A stretch of 64,000 nt of DNA. It comes from Microbacterium sp. Root61 (GTDB lineage: Bacteria > Actinomycetota > Actinomycetes > Actinomycetales > Microbacteriaceae). The DNA is taken from contig NZ_LMGU01000001.1 in NCBI RefSeq assembly GCF_001427525.1, positions 1,645,788-1,709,787 on the forward strand, in the 5' to 3' direction. This document shows positions 1 to 7,593 of the stretch, in pieces (positions within the stretch are counted from its first letter, which is position 1; every line of letters begins with the position of its first letter). A model generated the notes under the pieces. It did not search any database. It was given only the letters and a program-made list of their open reading frames with translations, and was not told the origin of the DNA. The position numbers were made by a program, and so were the translations under genes.

Positions 1-2
1 CC

Positions 3-227
3 GGCGCGCAGCGCGAGCACCGCGTCGACATCCTGGTCGAGCAGGCGAAGCAGAAGGGCCTGGACCCGGAGCACCTCGAGTTCTACTTCGACTTCTTCCG
101 CTACGGCGTCCCGCCGCACGGCGGTTTCGGCATGGGCCTTGCCCGCGTGCTGATGCTGATGCTCGGCGAGTCCTCGATCCGCGAGGTCACGTACTTGTTC
201 CGCGGCCCCACGCGCCTCGCCCCGTAG
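3..227 (+). CDS. aspS: Aspartate-tRNA ligase, C-terminal end (partial)
   Basis: The last 74 codons of a class II aspartyl-tRNA synthetase, cut off by the left edge of the window. The class II motif 3 region is visible as GGFGMGLARVLMLMLG, with the arginine that contacts ATP, and the protein ends in FRGPTRLAP, the usual tail of the short archaeal/actinobacterial AspS type. Enzymes of that type are often non-discriminating: they charge both tRNA-Asp and tRNA-Asn with aspartate, and an amidotransferase then corrects Asp-tRNA-Asn. Which specificity this one has cannot be read from the fragment. It stops at a TAG about 65 bp before the next gene, which has its own promoter. Confidence 0.93.
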   Translation, partial: GAQREHRVDILVEQAKQKGLDPEHLEFYFDFFRYGVPPHGGFGMGLARVLMLMLGESSIREVTYLFRGPTRLAP

Positions 228-292
228 GCAGACGTTTCGTCTCGTCGGCGGTCGCTGAGCGAGCGTCGCGGCCGCCCCTCTAGGCTGTGGCC

Positions 293-1102
293 GTGACTAT
301 TTCCACACTCGACGGCACGTTCAACTTCCGCGACCTCGGCGGATTCCCCCTCACCGACGGCGGGACGACCCGCACCGGCGTCTTCTACCGGTCGGACGCC
401 CTCAGCGGCCTGACCGCCGCGGGTCTGGCCGAGCTGTCGGCGAGCGACATCGGCGAGATCGTCGACTTCCGCACGGCGATGGAACGCGAGATGGCTCCGA
501 ACCGGCTGCCGACCGATCCGGTGATCACGGTCGTGGAGGCGCCGCTGATGGAGGGCGCCGTCAGCGGCATGGCGCAGGAGGCGGCGCAGTCAGCCGCTCC
601 AACGGATGATCCGGATGCCGCGGCCGCGGCCACCGTCGCCGCTCTGGCGAATCTGCCCGCGCTCGGCGACCTCTACGTGGCGATGCTCGAGCACGGCGCG
701 GGCACCTTCGCGGAGGTCGCACGCCTGGTCGCGGCATCCGTCGACGAGCGTCCGACCGCGGTGCTGGTGCACTGCACGGCCGGCAAGGACCGCACGGGCG
801 TCGCGACCGCCGTCGTGCTGGACGCCGTCGGCGTGGAACGGTCCGCGATCGTCGCGGACTACACCGCGACTGCGGCGCACCTGGCCGGGCCGTGGGCGGA
901 CCGCATGTTCGCGATGGTCACCTCCATGGGGCTGCCGATCACCCCCGCTCTGGAGACGCTCATCGCCGGGAGCCCGCCCGAGGCCATCGAGCAGGCCCTC
1001 GCCTGGATCGAGGCGACGCACGGCGGCTCCGCGGCGTACCTGCAGTCGGGCGGTCTCACCGACGACGAGCTCGCGGCTCTGCGTCGGCGCCTCACCGCCT
1101 GA
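293..1102 (+). CDS. Tyrosine-protein phosphatase family protein (Y_phosphatase3 type)
   Basis: A 269-residue cytoplasmic phosphatase of the bacterial PTP/dual-specificity type. The N-terminal NFRDLGG signature and the phosphate-binding loop HCTAGKDRTG near residues 160-169 (Cx5R, nucleophile Cys) are both present. Known relatives remove phosphate from phosphotyrosine, other phosphoproteins or phosphoinositides; the substrate here is unknown. Two GTG codons could start the protein (287 and 293). I chose 293 because TAGGCT at 281-286 sits exactly 6 bp before it, the spacing seen at many leaderless genes in this window; a start at 287 would directly abut that box. The gene appears monocistronic. 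Confidence 0.88.
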   Translation: MTISTLDGTFNFRDLGGFPLTDGGTTRTGVFYRSDALSGLTAAGLAELSASDIGEIVDFRTAMEREMAPNRLPTDPVITVVEAPLMEGAVSGMAQEAAQSAAPTDDPDAAAAATVAALANLPALGDLYVAMLEHGAGTFAEVARLVAASVDERPTAVLVHCTAGKDRTGVATAVVLDAVGVERSAIVADYTATAAHLAGPWADRMFAMVTSMGLPITPALETLIAGSPPEAIEQALAWIEATHGGSAAYLQSGGLTDDELAALRRRLTA

Positions 1103-1205
1103 CCTCGCCGATTCGATGCTTCCCCCCGCGATCACAGGCCGATAGCGTGTGATCCACGAGCAGGCACCGAATCGTTCGCCGTCTGCGTGACCGAAGGGGG
1201 TCCAC

Positions 1206-1388
1206 ATGGCCGGGAAGTTCGAGTTGTGGGTCGACAAGGGTGGCGACTGGCGCTTCAACCTCAAGGCGAGCAACGGTCAGGTCATCGCGACGAGCCAGGG
1301 GTACTCCTCGAAGGCGAGCGCGATCAACGGCATCGAATCGGTCCAGACCAACGCTCCCGGTGCTCCGATCGAAGAGATCGAGAAGTAG
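1206..1388 (+). CDS. DUF1508 (YegP-like) small protein
   Basis: A 60-residue soluble protein that matches a single YegP/DUF1508 repeat: KFELWVDKGGDWRFNLKASN followed by a GYSSKASAINGIESVQ segment. The family forms small alpha/beta folds of unknown biochemical role. An AGGGGG Shine-Dalgarno-like run lies 5-6 nt before the ATG. The gene ends only 3 bp before the end of the convergent Dabb gene, with no room for a separate terminator. The alternative frames across this stretch show no family resemblance. Confidence 0.85.
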   Translation: MAGKFELWVDKGGDWRFNLKASNGQVIATSQGYSSKASAINGIESVQTNAPGAPIEEIEK

Positions 1389-1391
1389 ACC

Positions 1392-1694
1392 CTAGATCGG
1401 GAGATCGATCGCCGCGCGGTCCGATGTGACGCTACGGACGTACTCGACCACCTTCTGGTGCTCGGGGTGGATGACGTAGCGTTCCATCGCAGCGATATCG
1501 GCGAAGTCCGCGACCAGCGCGACGTCCCAGTTCTTGCCGGGGTACGCGATGTTCGGACGCACCTCGATGCTCTCGATCTCCGTCACGATCGGCGCCAGCG
1601 CCATCAGGCGACGGCAGATCTCCTCGGCATGCAGCGCGCGGGTGTCGGCATCGTCGGCGCTCAGACGCCACATCACGATGTGCCGCACGCTCAC
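1392..1694 (-). CDS. Dabb family protein (stress-responsive alpha/beta barrel)
   Basis: About 100 residues with the Dabb hallmark start VRHIVMWRL and the later motif NWDVALVADFADIAAMERY, ending in the HPEHQKVVEYV helix. Family members are small dimeric ferredoxin-fold proteins, some of which act as cyclases or stress proteins; no specific reaction can be assigned. The chosen GTG at 1694 overlaps the TGA of the upstream glutaredoxin-like gene (GTGA), which suggests translational coupling in a two-gene transcript. An alternative GTG at 1688 is possible. Confidence 0.85.
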   Translation of the reverse strand: MSVRHIVMWRLSADDADTRALHAEEICRRLMALAPIVTEIESIEVRPNIAYPGKNWDVALVADFADIAAMERYVIHPEHQKVVEYVRSVTSDRAAIDLPI

Positions 1695-1975
1695 GAGCGG
1701 GCCCTCGCAGTGGCATCGGATGCCGCCATCAGGGCGTCGCGCAGCCGGCTTCCGGATACGCGCCAGTGCGCGTGCACGTCGTCGTCGATGAGCACGACCG
1801 GGATCTTCTCCCACCAGAGCTCGTAGAGCGCGGGGTCGTCGAGGATGGACGCCTCGCGCACCTCGATGCCGTCGGCGACGTCGTCGGGCAGTTCGGCGAT
1901 CACGCCGTCCACGATTTCGCGGGCGACCTCGCAGAGGTGGCAGTCCGCCTTGCCGATGAGGGTGAGGGTGGTCAC
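1691..1975 (-). CDS. Glutaredoxin/thioredoxin-like protein (DUF836 type)
   Basis: A 94-residue thioredoxin-fold protein with a redox-active CHLC motif at residues 12-15 (TLIGKADCHLCEVAREIV) and a KIPVVLIDD strand carrying the cis-proline of the fold. It probably acts as a small thiol-disulfide reductase in the cytoplasm; the partner is unknown. The GTG start at 1975 is supported by a TAGGAT box at 1982-1987 on the minus strand, 6 nt upstream, so the mRNA is probably leaderless. It is followed by the overlapping Dabb gene. Mycobacterial genomes carry a similar small thioredoxin-like protein near hemA. Confidence 0.85.
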   Translation of the reverse strand: MTTLTLIGKADCHLCEVAREIVDGVIAELPDDVADGIEVREASILDDPALYELWWEKIPVVLIDDDVHAHWRVSGSRLRDALMAASDATARARS

Positions 1976-2005
1976 GATCTCATCCTAAGCGGGGTGTGCG
2001 AGGCG

Positions 2006-2299
2006 TCAGCGCTCGACGGGATACCCCAGCTGGATCCACTCGCCGGTGCCACCGTCGACGTTGGTGGCGTCGTGGCCGCGCGCCTCGAGCGCCTGCACGA
2101 CGCGTCCGGAGCGTCCGCCGGCCTGGCAGATCACATCGAACGCGCCGTCGGGCAGCTCGTCGAGGTGCTCGCCGAGCGTCGACATCGGCAGATTGACGGC
2201 GCCGGGGACGTGCCCGGCGGCGAATTCGTCCACTTCGCGCACGTCGATGAGCGGAACGCCCTCGCGTGCATGGAGCTGCTGAACGGTGATCGACTTCAT
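2006..2299 (-). CDS. Rhodanese-like domain protein
   Basis: A single-domain rhodanese of 97 residues. It has the LIDVREVDEFAAGHVPGAVN entry motif and an active-site loop CQAGGRS, whose cysteine would carry the persulfide. Single-domain rhodaneses move sulfane sulfur between thiols; a partner cannot be inferred. I start at the ATG at 2299 because a purine-rich GAGATGAGG stretch lies just upstream; an in-frame start 21 nt earlier exists but leaves no ribosome site. It is read toward the glutaredoxin-like gene, whose own promoter lies between them. Confidence 0.87.
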   Translation of the reverse strand: MKSITVQQLHAREGVPLIDVREVDEFAAGHVPGAVNLPMSTLGEHLDELPDGAFDVICQAGGRSGRVVQALEARGHDATNVDGGTGEWIQLGYPVER

Positions 2300-2336
2300 C
2301 TGAACCTCATCTCGAACCACGACCGACGCAACACGA

Positions 2337-2361
2337 AGCGCCCGTCCGGTGGACAGGCGCT
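2337..2361 (-). terminator. Hairpin after bS22
   Basis: An 11-bp stem (AGCGCCTGTCC with GGACGGGCGCT on the minus strand, one G-T wobble) closes on a 3-nt loop 20 nt after the bS22 stop codon. The tract that follows is only mildly T-rich, so termination efficiency is uncertain. Confidence 0.6.
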
Positions 2362-2380
2362 CGGTGTGGTGCAGCCGCAG

Positions 2381-2479
2381 CTACTTCTTGTTGCGGCGCT
2401 GGTGGCGAGTCTTACGAAGCAGCTTGCGGTGCTTCTTCTTCGCCATGCGCTTGCGGCGCTTCTTGATGACAGAACCCAC
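2381..2479 (-). CDS. 30S ribosomal protein bS22 (AURKAIP1/COX24 domain)
   Basis: A 32-residue, extremely basic protein starting MGSVIKKRRKRMAKKKHRK and ending RRNKK. It matches bS22, the tiny actinobacterial small-subunit protein found in mycobacterial ribosomes, almost residue for residue at its N-terminus. It starts with GTG, and a TGAGG Shine-Dalgarno lies 6 nt upstream. It lies downstream of the BldC-like gene on the same strand, the same neighbour arrangement as the Rv0500A-Rv0500B pair of M. tuberculosis. It is easy to miss because of its size. Confidence 0.92.
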   Translation of the reverse strand: MGSVIKKRRKRMAKKKHRKLLRKTRHQRRNKK

Positions 2480-2572
2480 GGAAAACCTCACAATGTCGGG
2501 GTTTGGGGCCAGACGCTAAATGCGATCCAGCGCCCGGGAACAGGCAGGTGCGGAAAAATGCCTCGGGTCAGT

Positions 2573-2764
2573 CTAGCCGACGTCAGCGATGGGACGTTGC
2601 AAGGCGGCTGTGACGGCTGATTCGGGCACGCGGTAGCTGCGTCCGAATCGGACGGCGGGCAGTTCACCGGAGTGCACGAGGCGGTACACGGTCATCTTCG
2701 ACACGCGCATCAAATCGGCGACCTCTGCAACAGTCAGGAATCGCACATCAGGCAGCTCGGGCAT
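2573..2764 (-). CDS. BldC/excisionase-type helix-turn-helix protein
   Basis: A 63-residue MerR-like DNA-binding domain standing alone. The sequence FLTVAEVADLMRVSKMTVYR is the helix-turn-helix and LVHSGELPAVRFGRSYRVP is the wing. In Streptomyces the homologue BldC is a developmental regulator that binds DNA cooperatively; in mycobacteria the homologue lies next to bS22, as here. An AGGGGG ribosome site precedes the ATG. Upstream there is a TAGAGT -10 box overlapping a perfect 15-bp palindrome (see 2787-2801), which suggests autoregulation or control by another repressor. Confidence 0.9.
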   Translation of the reverse strand: MPELPDVRFLTVAEVADLMRVSKMTVYRLVHSGELPAVRFGRSYRVPESAVTAALQRPIADVG

Positions 2765-2786
2765 GGTCCCCCTTTTCAGGTCCCCC

Positions 2787-2804
2787 AGTGTGAGTCACAC
2801 TCTA
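2787..2804 (-). promoter_or_regulatory. Promoter and palindromic operator of the BldC-like gene
   Basis: AGTGTGA-G-TCACACT (2787-2801) is a perfect 15-bp palindrome, and the -10 box TAGAGT reads on the minus strand at 2799-2804, sharing three bases with it. A protein bound here would block transcription start of the regulator 23 bp downstream. Confidence 0.55.
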
Positions 2805-2879
2805 GGCCGTGGCCGGGACGCATGTAAACCCGTGTGGCGTGTGGGTCTCCTGGGATCCAAGCTCCGAGGACGCCGCGGC

Positions 2880-3803
2880 TCACGCGGGCGAATGCCGCGC
2901 TCTCTCCCGCGCCTCGCGGAGAGTCTGGCGCTCGATCTTGTGCGCGGCACGCAGCGCCCGCTCAGCCTCGCGCACGGCCTTCTGCGCCTCGCGGTACTTC
3001 TTGTCGTGCGCGACGTCCGCATCCGCGACCTCGGTCCACGCCGCCGGCGCGGCCGCCGCGCCCGCCGCGCGGGTGGCCAGGTATGCCTCCACGCCGTCCA
3101 GGCTGCGGGCGAACCCGAACCGGAACGGATCGGCGTCGGAGAGGAACACCCCGTCATCCACCGCACGCCGCAGCGCCGGGAACTCGTCGGCCGTCACGAG
3201 CGTCGCGTACAGACGGGCTTCGCGCTGGGTGATCTCTTCGGGCGTGAGCCCCGTGTCGCGCTCCAGGCGCGCGTATGACGCGAGGATCGTGCCGTACCAG
3301 CGCACTTCGCCCGACACGAGCAGGACGATCGCGAGGCGCTCGTCCGCGTCCAGCGGCGTGCCCTCGAGAGCGTCGAGCGAGGCATCCATCCACGCCGCGC
3401 TGTTCGGCGTGGCCGGCGACCCCGAGATCGGGATGTCCAACAGCCACGGATGCCGCAGGTACACCTGCACCAGCGCGTCGAAGATCGCGGTGAGCCGAGC
3501 CCGCCACCCCTCGTGCTCGCGGATCGACGCGGGAGGCAGCCCGGTGGCCGACTCCCCCATCAGCAGGATGAGGTCGTCCTTGGCCGTGACATACCGGTAC
3601 AGCGACATCGGCGTGTAGCCCAACCGCCCGGCGACCGCCGACATTGAGACGGCACCGAGGCCCTCGGCATCCGCGATCTCCACCGCCGCGTCGACGATGC
3701 GCTCGACGCTCATCTCGCGCTTGGGGCCGCGCTGCGGGTCGGCGGCGACACCCCAGGCGAGCGCGATTCCGCGGGGCAGTTCGAGGTCTGCGTCTTCGGG
3801 CAT
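2880..3803 (-). CDS. TetR-family transcriptional regulator
   Basis: A 307-residue repressor. The N-terminal helix-turn-helix is clear (IVDAAVEIADAEGLGAVSMS, then AGRLGYTPMSLYRYV), and the long C-terminal domain fits the TetR_C types that bind drugs. A lysine/arginine-rich helical tail follows (about residues 255-305) with likely coiled-coil character. It is transcribed away from a two-gene ABC exporter, and a perfect operator-like palindrome sits between them, so it most likely represses itself and the exporter until a drug-like ligand binds. I chose the ATG at 3803, preceded by GGGTGGG, with a TATGAT -10 box at 3826-3831; a start 27 nt upstream would lie inside that box. Confidence 0.85.
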   Translation of the reverse strand: MPEDADLELPRGIALAWGVAADPQRGPKREMSVERIVDAAVEIADAEGLGAVSMSAVAGRLGYTPMSLYRYVTAKDDLILLMGESATGLPPASIREHEGWRARLTAIFDALVQVYLRHPWLLDIPISGSPATPNSAAWMDASLDALEGTPLDADERLAIVLLVSGEVRWYGTILASYARLERDTGLTPEEITQREARLYATLVTADEFPALRRAVDDGVFLSDADPFRFGFARSLDGVEAYLATRAAGAAAAPAAWTEVADADVAHDKKYREAQKAVREAERALRAAHKIERQTLREARERARHSPA

Positions 3804-3834
3804 GGACCCACCCTTCGTCGCCCTCATCATAGGA

Positions 3835-3894
3835 CTGTTTATTGCGTAAACAGTGTGTTACCTTCATAAACAGTTTGGTGCATACACAGTTTGG
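3835..3894. promoter_or_regulatory. TetR operator cluster and exporter promoter
   Basis: CTGTTTA-TTGCG-TAAACAG (3835-3853) is a perfect 7-bp inverted repeat. TAAACAG recurs 20 bp later (3867-3873) inside the small palindrome AAACAGTTT, and ACAGTTTGG occurs twice, 16 bp apart (3870-3878 and 3886-3894). A TTGCGT/CATAAA pair (3842-3847 and 3865-3870, 17-bp spacer) is the best promoter for the exporter, so bound repressor would cover both promoter elements. Confidence 0.65.
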
Positions 3895-3902
3895 AGAGCA
3901 CG

Positions 3903-4799
3903 ATGAAACCAGCGATCGAAGTCGTCGGCCTCGGCAAGTCGTTCGGCGCGCAGCGCGTCCTGGACGGACTCGACTTCACCGTCGCGCCCGGCGAGGTGTT
4001 CGCCCTGCTCGGCGCAAACGGGGCCGGCAAGACGACGACCATCAACGTCCTCACGACCCTCGTCGCACCCGGCACGGGGACCGCGTCCGTCGCCGGATAC
4101 GACGTGGTCGCCTCCCCCGACGAGGTGCGGGAGCGCATCGCCCTGACCGGGCAATCGGCCGCCGTCGACGATGTCCTCACGGCCGTCGAGAACATCGTGA
4201 TGCTCGCGCGGCTGTCGGGCCTGCGCCCGGCAGCGGCGCGGCGCCGCGCCGCGGAGCTGATCGAGCGATTCGACCTCGTCGATGCGGCCCGTCGCCGTGT
4301 CGGCACGTTCTCGGGCGGCATGCGGCGCCGCCTCGACCTCGCCCTCAGCTTCGTCGTCTCCCCGACCGTGCTGTTCCTCGATGAGCCGACGACGGGCCTG
4401 GACACCCGGAGCCGACGGGAGGTGTGGGACGTCATCCGCGGCCTCGCCGACGCGGGCACCACGGTGCTGCTGACGACCCAGTACCTCGAGGAGGCCGACG
4501 TGCTGGCCGACCGCATCGCGGTGATCGACGGCGGCCGCATCGTTGCCACCGGCACTCCCGACGACCTGAAGGCCCGACTCGGCGGCGAGACGGTCGAGCT
4601 GCGCGCGCATACGGGAGACCTGCTGCGCGAGGTGCCCACCGACGGCTCGGTGTCCGGCCTACGACGAGCGCTCGACGTGCTCGACGAGTCCAGCGCCGAG
4701 GGCACCGTCACCCTCCGCCGTCCGAGCCTGGACGACGTCTTCCTCTCCCTCACCGACCGGTCGGCATCGCCGGCCCAGACCCTCCAGGAGCAGCGATGA
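3903..4799 (+). CDS. ABC exporter ATP-binding protein (DrrA-like)
   Basis: A 298-residue ABC ATPase. It shows Walker A (GANGAGKTT), the Q-loop (TGQSAAVDD), the signature SGGMRRRL, Walker B (VLFLDEPTTGLD) and a long C-terminal extension typical of daunorubicin-resistance (DrrA) type exporters. It drives export through the membrane partner encoded next. The ATG at 3903 follows GGAG by 6 nt. Its stop overlaps the start of the permease gene (ATGA at 4796-4799), so the two subunits are made together. Divergent TetR control is likely; the exported compound is unknown. Confidence 0.93.
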   Translation: MKPAIEVVGLGKSFGAQRVLDGLDFTVAPGEVFALLGANGAGKTTTINVLTTLVAPGTGTASVAGYDVVASPDEVRERIALTGQSAAVDDVLTAVENIVMLARLSGLRPAAARRRAAELIERFDLVDAARRRVGTFSGGMRRRLDLALSFVVSPTVLFLDEPTTGLDTRSRREVWDVIRGLADAGTTVLLTTQYLEEADVLADRIAVIDGGRIVATGTPDDLKARLGGETVELRAHTGDLLREVPTDGSVSGLRRALDVLDESSAEGTVTLRRPSLDDVFLSLTDRSASPAQTLQEQR

Positions 4800-5614
4800 G
4801 CACGATGACCGCCGACCGGTCGGCACCGCCCTCGACCACCGGCATCCGCCCCCGCATCACCGGTCTCACCGCCGAATCCGTGTTCGTCCGGCGCAGCCTG
4901 CTGCACTCGCTGCGCGACGGCGAATCGCTGCTCATGGCGATCCTGCTGCCGGTCATGCTGATGCTGCTGTTCACGTTCGTGTTCGGCGGCGCAATCGATC
5001 CGAGCGGCGACTACGTGGACTACGTGGTGCCCGGCATCATCCTGCTCTGTGCCGGCTTCGGCGCCGCCTCCACCGCGGTCTACGTGGCGAGGGACCTGCA
5101 GACCGGCATCATCGACCGCATCCGCACGATGCCGCTGCGCAGCGGAGCGGTGCTGACCGGGCACGTCATCGCGAGCCTGGTGCGCAACCTCCTCGCCACC
5201 GGCGTGGTGATCGGCGTCGCCCTCCTGGTCGGGTTCCGCCCGACCGCGAGCGCCGGAGGCTGGGTCGCCGCGATCGCCCTCATCGCGGTCTACATCCTGA
5301 CGATCACGTACCTGTTCTCGGCCATCGGCCTGGCCGCGGGCAGCCCGGAGGCCGCGAGCGGGTACGGATTCATCATCCTGTTCCTGCCGTACCTCTCCAG
5401 CGCCTTCGTGCCTGTGGACACGATGCCGTCGTGGCTGCAGTGGATCGCCGAGAACCAGCCGATCACGCCCATCATCGAGACGATCCGCAGCCTGCTGTTC
5501 GGGCTTCCGCTCGGCACTCAGCCGTGGTGGGCGCTGGGCTGGTGCGCCCTGATCCTCGCGATCTCCGTCGTCTGGGGCGCGTGGCTGTTCCGGCGCAAGG
5601 CCGGGCGTCGCTGA
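4796..5614 (+). CDS. ABC-2 type exporter permease (DrrB-like)
   Basis: A 272-residue membrane protein with about six hydrophobic segments, starting with LLMAILLPVMLMLLFTFVF and including ILLCAGFGAASTAVYVA and GFIILFLPYLSSAF. It fits the ABC2 membrane family (DrrB), which forms a dimer with two copies of the ATPase encoded just upstream. It is translationally coupled to that gene by an ATGA overlap. The short basic C-terminus (FRRKAGRR) fits the positive-inside rule. It probably exports a hydrophobic drug or metabolite. Confidence 0.9.
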   Translation: MSTMTADRSAPPSTTGIRPRITGLTAESVFVRRSLLHSLRDGESLLMAILLPVMLMLLFTFVFGGAIDPSGDYVDYVVPGIILLCAGFGAASTAVYVARDLQTGIIDRIRTMPLRSGAVLTGHVIASLVRNLLATGVVIGVALLVGFRPTASAGGWVAAIALIAVYILTITYLFSAIGLAAGSPEAASGYGFIILFLPYLSSAFVPVDTMPSWLQWIAENQPITPIIETIRSLLFGLPLGTQPWWALGWCALILAISVVWGAWLFRRKAGRR

Positions 5615-5675
5615 GGCGACCGGGTATCGATGGGCTCGGCGCTCGCTTCCAGCGGTCGCCGGGCCCTTCGGCGGG

Positions 5676-6083
5676 TCAGCGGCCGGGCAGCTTCTTGAAG
5701 GCGTTGGCGACGGCGTGCTTGGCGGATGCCGCGGCGCGGCCGACCACCTCGGCCGCGTGTGCGGCCGATTCGGGCAGTGCGGAGCCCGCCAGGACGGCCT
5801 CGTCATCCGCGTCGATCAGGAACGGCACCAGCCAGTCATCGACGGCGTCCAGCGGCGCGGCGGACAGGCTGTAGTAGCGGTGCTGTCCTTCTTCGCGCAC
5901 CGACACGAGCTCGGCATCGCGCAGCACCTTGAGGTGCTTGGACACGGTCGGCTGACTCACGCCCAGTTCATGGACGATCTGCGACACGCTCGTGCCTCGC
6001 TCACCGACCTCGGACCGGTCGAGGAGAAGCTGAAGGATGTCGCGACGTGTGCCGTCTGCGATCACGTCGAAGATGTCCGCCAT
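5676..6083 (-). CDS. ArsR-family transcriptional regulator
   Basis: A 135-residue winged-helix repressor: DGTRRDILQLLLD, then SQIVHELGVSQPTVSKHLKV (recognition helix) and the wing LVSVREEGQHRYYSL. It lacks the ELCVCDL-type metal-binding motif of classical ArsR/SmtB sensors, so it may respond to something other than a metal. A TAACCT box at 6090-6095 lies 6 nt before its ATG, so the transcript should be leaderless. It is divergent from the KtrB/TrkH gene and may regulate it, though no clear dyad is visible in the 67-bp gap. Confidence 0.85.
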   Translation of the reverse strand: MADIFDVIADGTRRDILQLLLDRSEVGERGTSVSQIVHELGVSQPTVSKHLKVLRDAELVSVREEGQHRYYSLSAAPLDAVDDWLVPFLIDADDEAVLAGSALPESAAHAAEVVGRAAASAKHAVANAFKKLPGR

Positions 6084-6150
6084 GTGCTTAGGTTAGTCGC
6101 GCACTCCCCGGAGTACCATGACATGGGTCTCGCAGCGAAAGGGGCGACGC

Positions 6151-7593
6151 ATGATGGCGGACCCCGCCAAGCGCCGCACGCGGCTGAGCTTTGCCGAAAG
6201 CGCCAAGCAGGCATGGGACACACTGCGTCAAGTGACCACGTCGTCGCCGGCCCGTTTCGCCGTTGCGGTGTTCGTGATCCTGATCCTGCTGTTCACCGCA
6301 CTGTTCTCGCTGCCCGCCGCGACCGCCACCGGACGGGGCGCCCCGCTGGCGGACGCACTGTTCACCGCGGTATCCACGATCTGCGTCACCGGCCTGTCCA
6401 CGGTCGACATGTATTCGTATTGGTCACCGCTCGGGCATGTCTTCACCTACATCGGCGTCAACGTCGGCGCGCTCGGTGTGCTGACCCTTGCGTCGATCCT
6501 CGGCCTGGTCATCTCCAAGCGGCTCGGGTTGCGGGCCAAGCTCATCGCCGCGAGCGACACGAACCCGCTGCGCGCCCACGGCGGCCCGGTCAACGAGGGC
6601 CAGACCGTCCGACTCGGCGAGGTCGGCCAGCTGCTGGCCACCGTCGCACTGTCGACGCTCGTCATCGAGGCGGCGCTGACCGTGCTGCTGTACCCGGCGC
6701 TCGTCTGGGCCGGCGTCCCGCCGATCGCGGCGCTGTGGGAGGCCCCGTACTACGCGGCCATGTCGTTCACGAACACCGGATTCGTACCCAACGCGAACGG
6801 CCTCGTTCCCTTCGGCGACGACTACTTCCTGCTCACGATCCTGATGACCGGCGTCTTCCTCGGGTCGATCGGCTTCCCGGTGATCTTCGCCCTCACGCGC
6901 CACCGCTGGCATGTGCGCCGGTGGTCGCTGCACGCGAAGCTGACCCTCATCACGACGATGATCCTGTTCGTCGCCGGTGCCGCGGCGTTCCTGCTGCTCG
7001 AGTTCAACAACCCCAGGACGTTCGGATCGATGGATGCCTGGGACACGACATTCCAAGCCTTCTTCCTGTCTGCGATGACCCGGTCGGGCGGATTCTCGGT
7101 CGTACCGATCGGCGACCTGCACGGCTCCTCCCTCGTCGTCGGGTCGATGCTGATGTTCGTCGGAGGCGGGTCGGCCTCGACCGCCGGCGGCATCAAGGTG
7201 ACCACCCTCGCGGTGCTCGCGCTGGCCGTCTGGTCGGAGGCGAAGGGCCGTCAGTCCGTCGAGGCGTTCGGTCGCCGCATCCCGAGCGACGTGCAGCGCG
7301 TCGCACTGTCGGTCGTCGCCTGGGGCGCGACCATCGTCGCGCTCTCCACGATCACGATCGCGCAGATCACCCAGGCCCCCGTGGAACGGGTGCTCTTCGA
7401 CGTCATCTCGGGGTTCGCGACCGTAGGGCTGTCGACCGGACTCACCGCGGAACTGCCCGATCCGGCCGTGTACGTCCTGGCGCTGACGATGTTCATGGGC
7501 CGCGTTGGTACAGTGACTCTCGCCGCAGCCGTCGCCGCGACATCCCGTTCGCAGCTGTACTCGCTGCCGGTGGAAAGGCCGATCGTTGGTTGA
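6151..7593 (+). CDS. ktrB: TrkH/KtrB-family potassium uptake channel subunit
   Basis: A 480-residue integral membrane protein of the TrkH/KtrB superfamily, with four repeated M1-P-M2 units. The selectivity-filter loops can be seen as TGLSTVD, NTGFVPN, RSGGFSV and VGLSTGL. The protein takes up K+ together with a cytoplasmic RCK subunit, encoded next. The ATG at 6151 is preceded 6 nt upstream by AAAGGGG, and TACCAT at 6114-6119 is a plausible -10, so an upstream in-frame ATG in the leader is less likely. The single-RCK partner indicates a KtrAB-type rather than a TrkAH-type system. Confidence 0.93.
   Translation: MMADPAKRRTRLSFAESAKQAWDTLRQVTTSSPARFAVAVFVILILLFTALFSLPAATATGRGAPLADALFTAVSTICVTGLSTVDMYSYWSPLGHVFTYIGVNVGALGVLTLASILGLVISKRLGLRAKLIAASDTNPLRAHGGPVNEGQTVRLGEVGQLLATVALSTLVIEAALTVLLYPALVWAGVPPIAALWEAPYYAAMSFTNTGFVPNANGLVPFGDDYFLLTILMTGVFLGSIGFPVIFALTRHRWHVRRWSLHAKLTLITTMILFVAGAAAFLLLEFNNPRTFGSMDAWDTTFQAFFLSAMTRSGGFSVVPIGDLHGSSLVVGSMLMFVGGGSASTAGGIKVTTLAVLALAVWSEAKGRQSVEAFGRRIPSDVQRVALSVVAWGATIVALSTITIAQITQAPVERVLFDVISGFATVGLSTGLTAELPDPAVYVLALTMFMGRVGTVTLAAAVAATSRSQLYSLPVERPIVG

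Noticed and set aside
3839..5806. A 655-codon open frame on the minus strand opposite the ABC exporter genes
   Set aside because: Low-complexity Arg/Pro/Ser-rich translation with no domain, and the plus strand encodes two clear exporter subunits. GC-rich codon bias produces such shadow frames.
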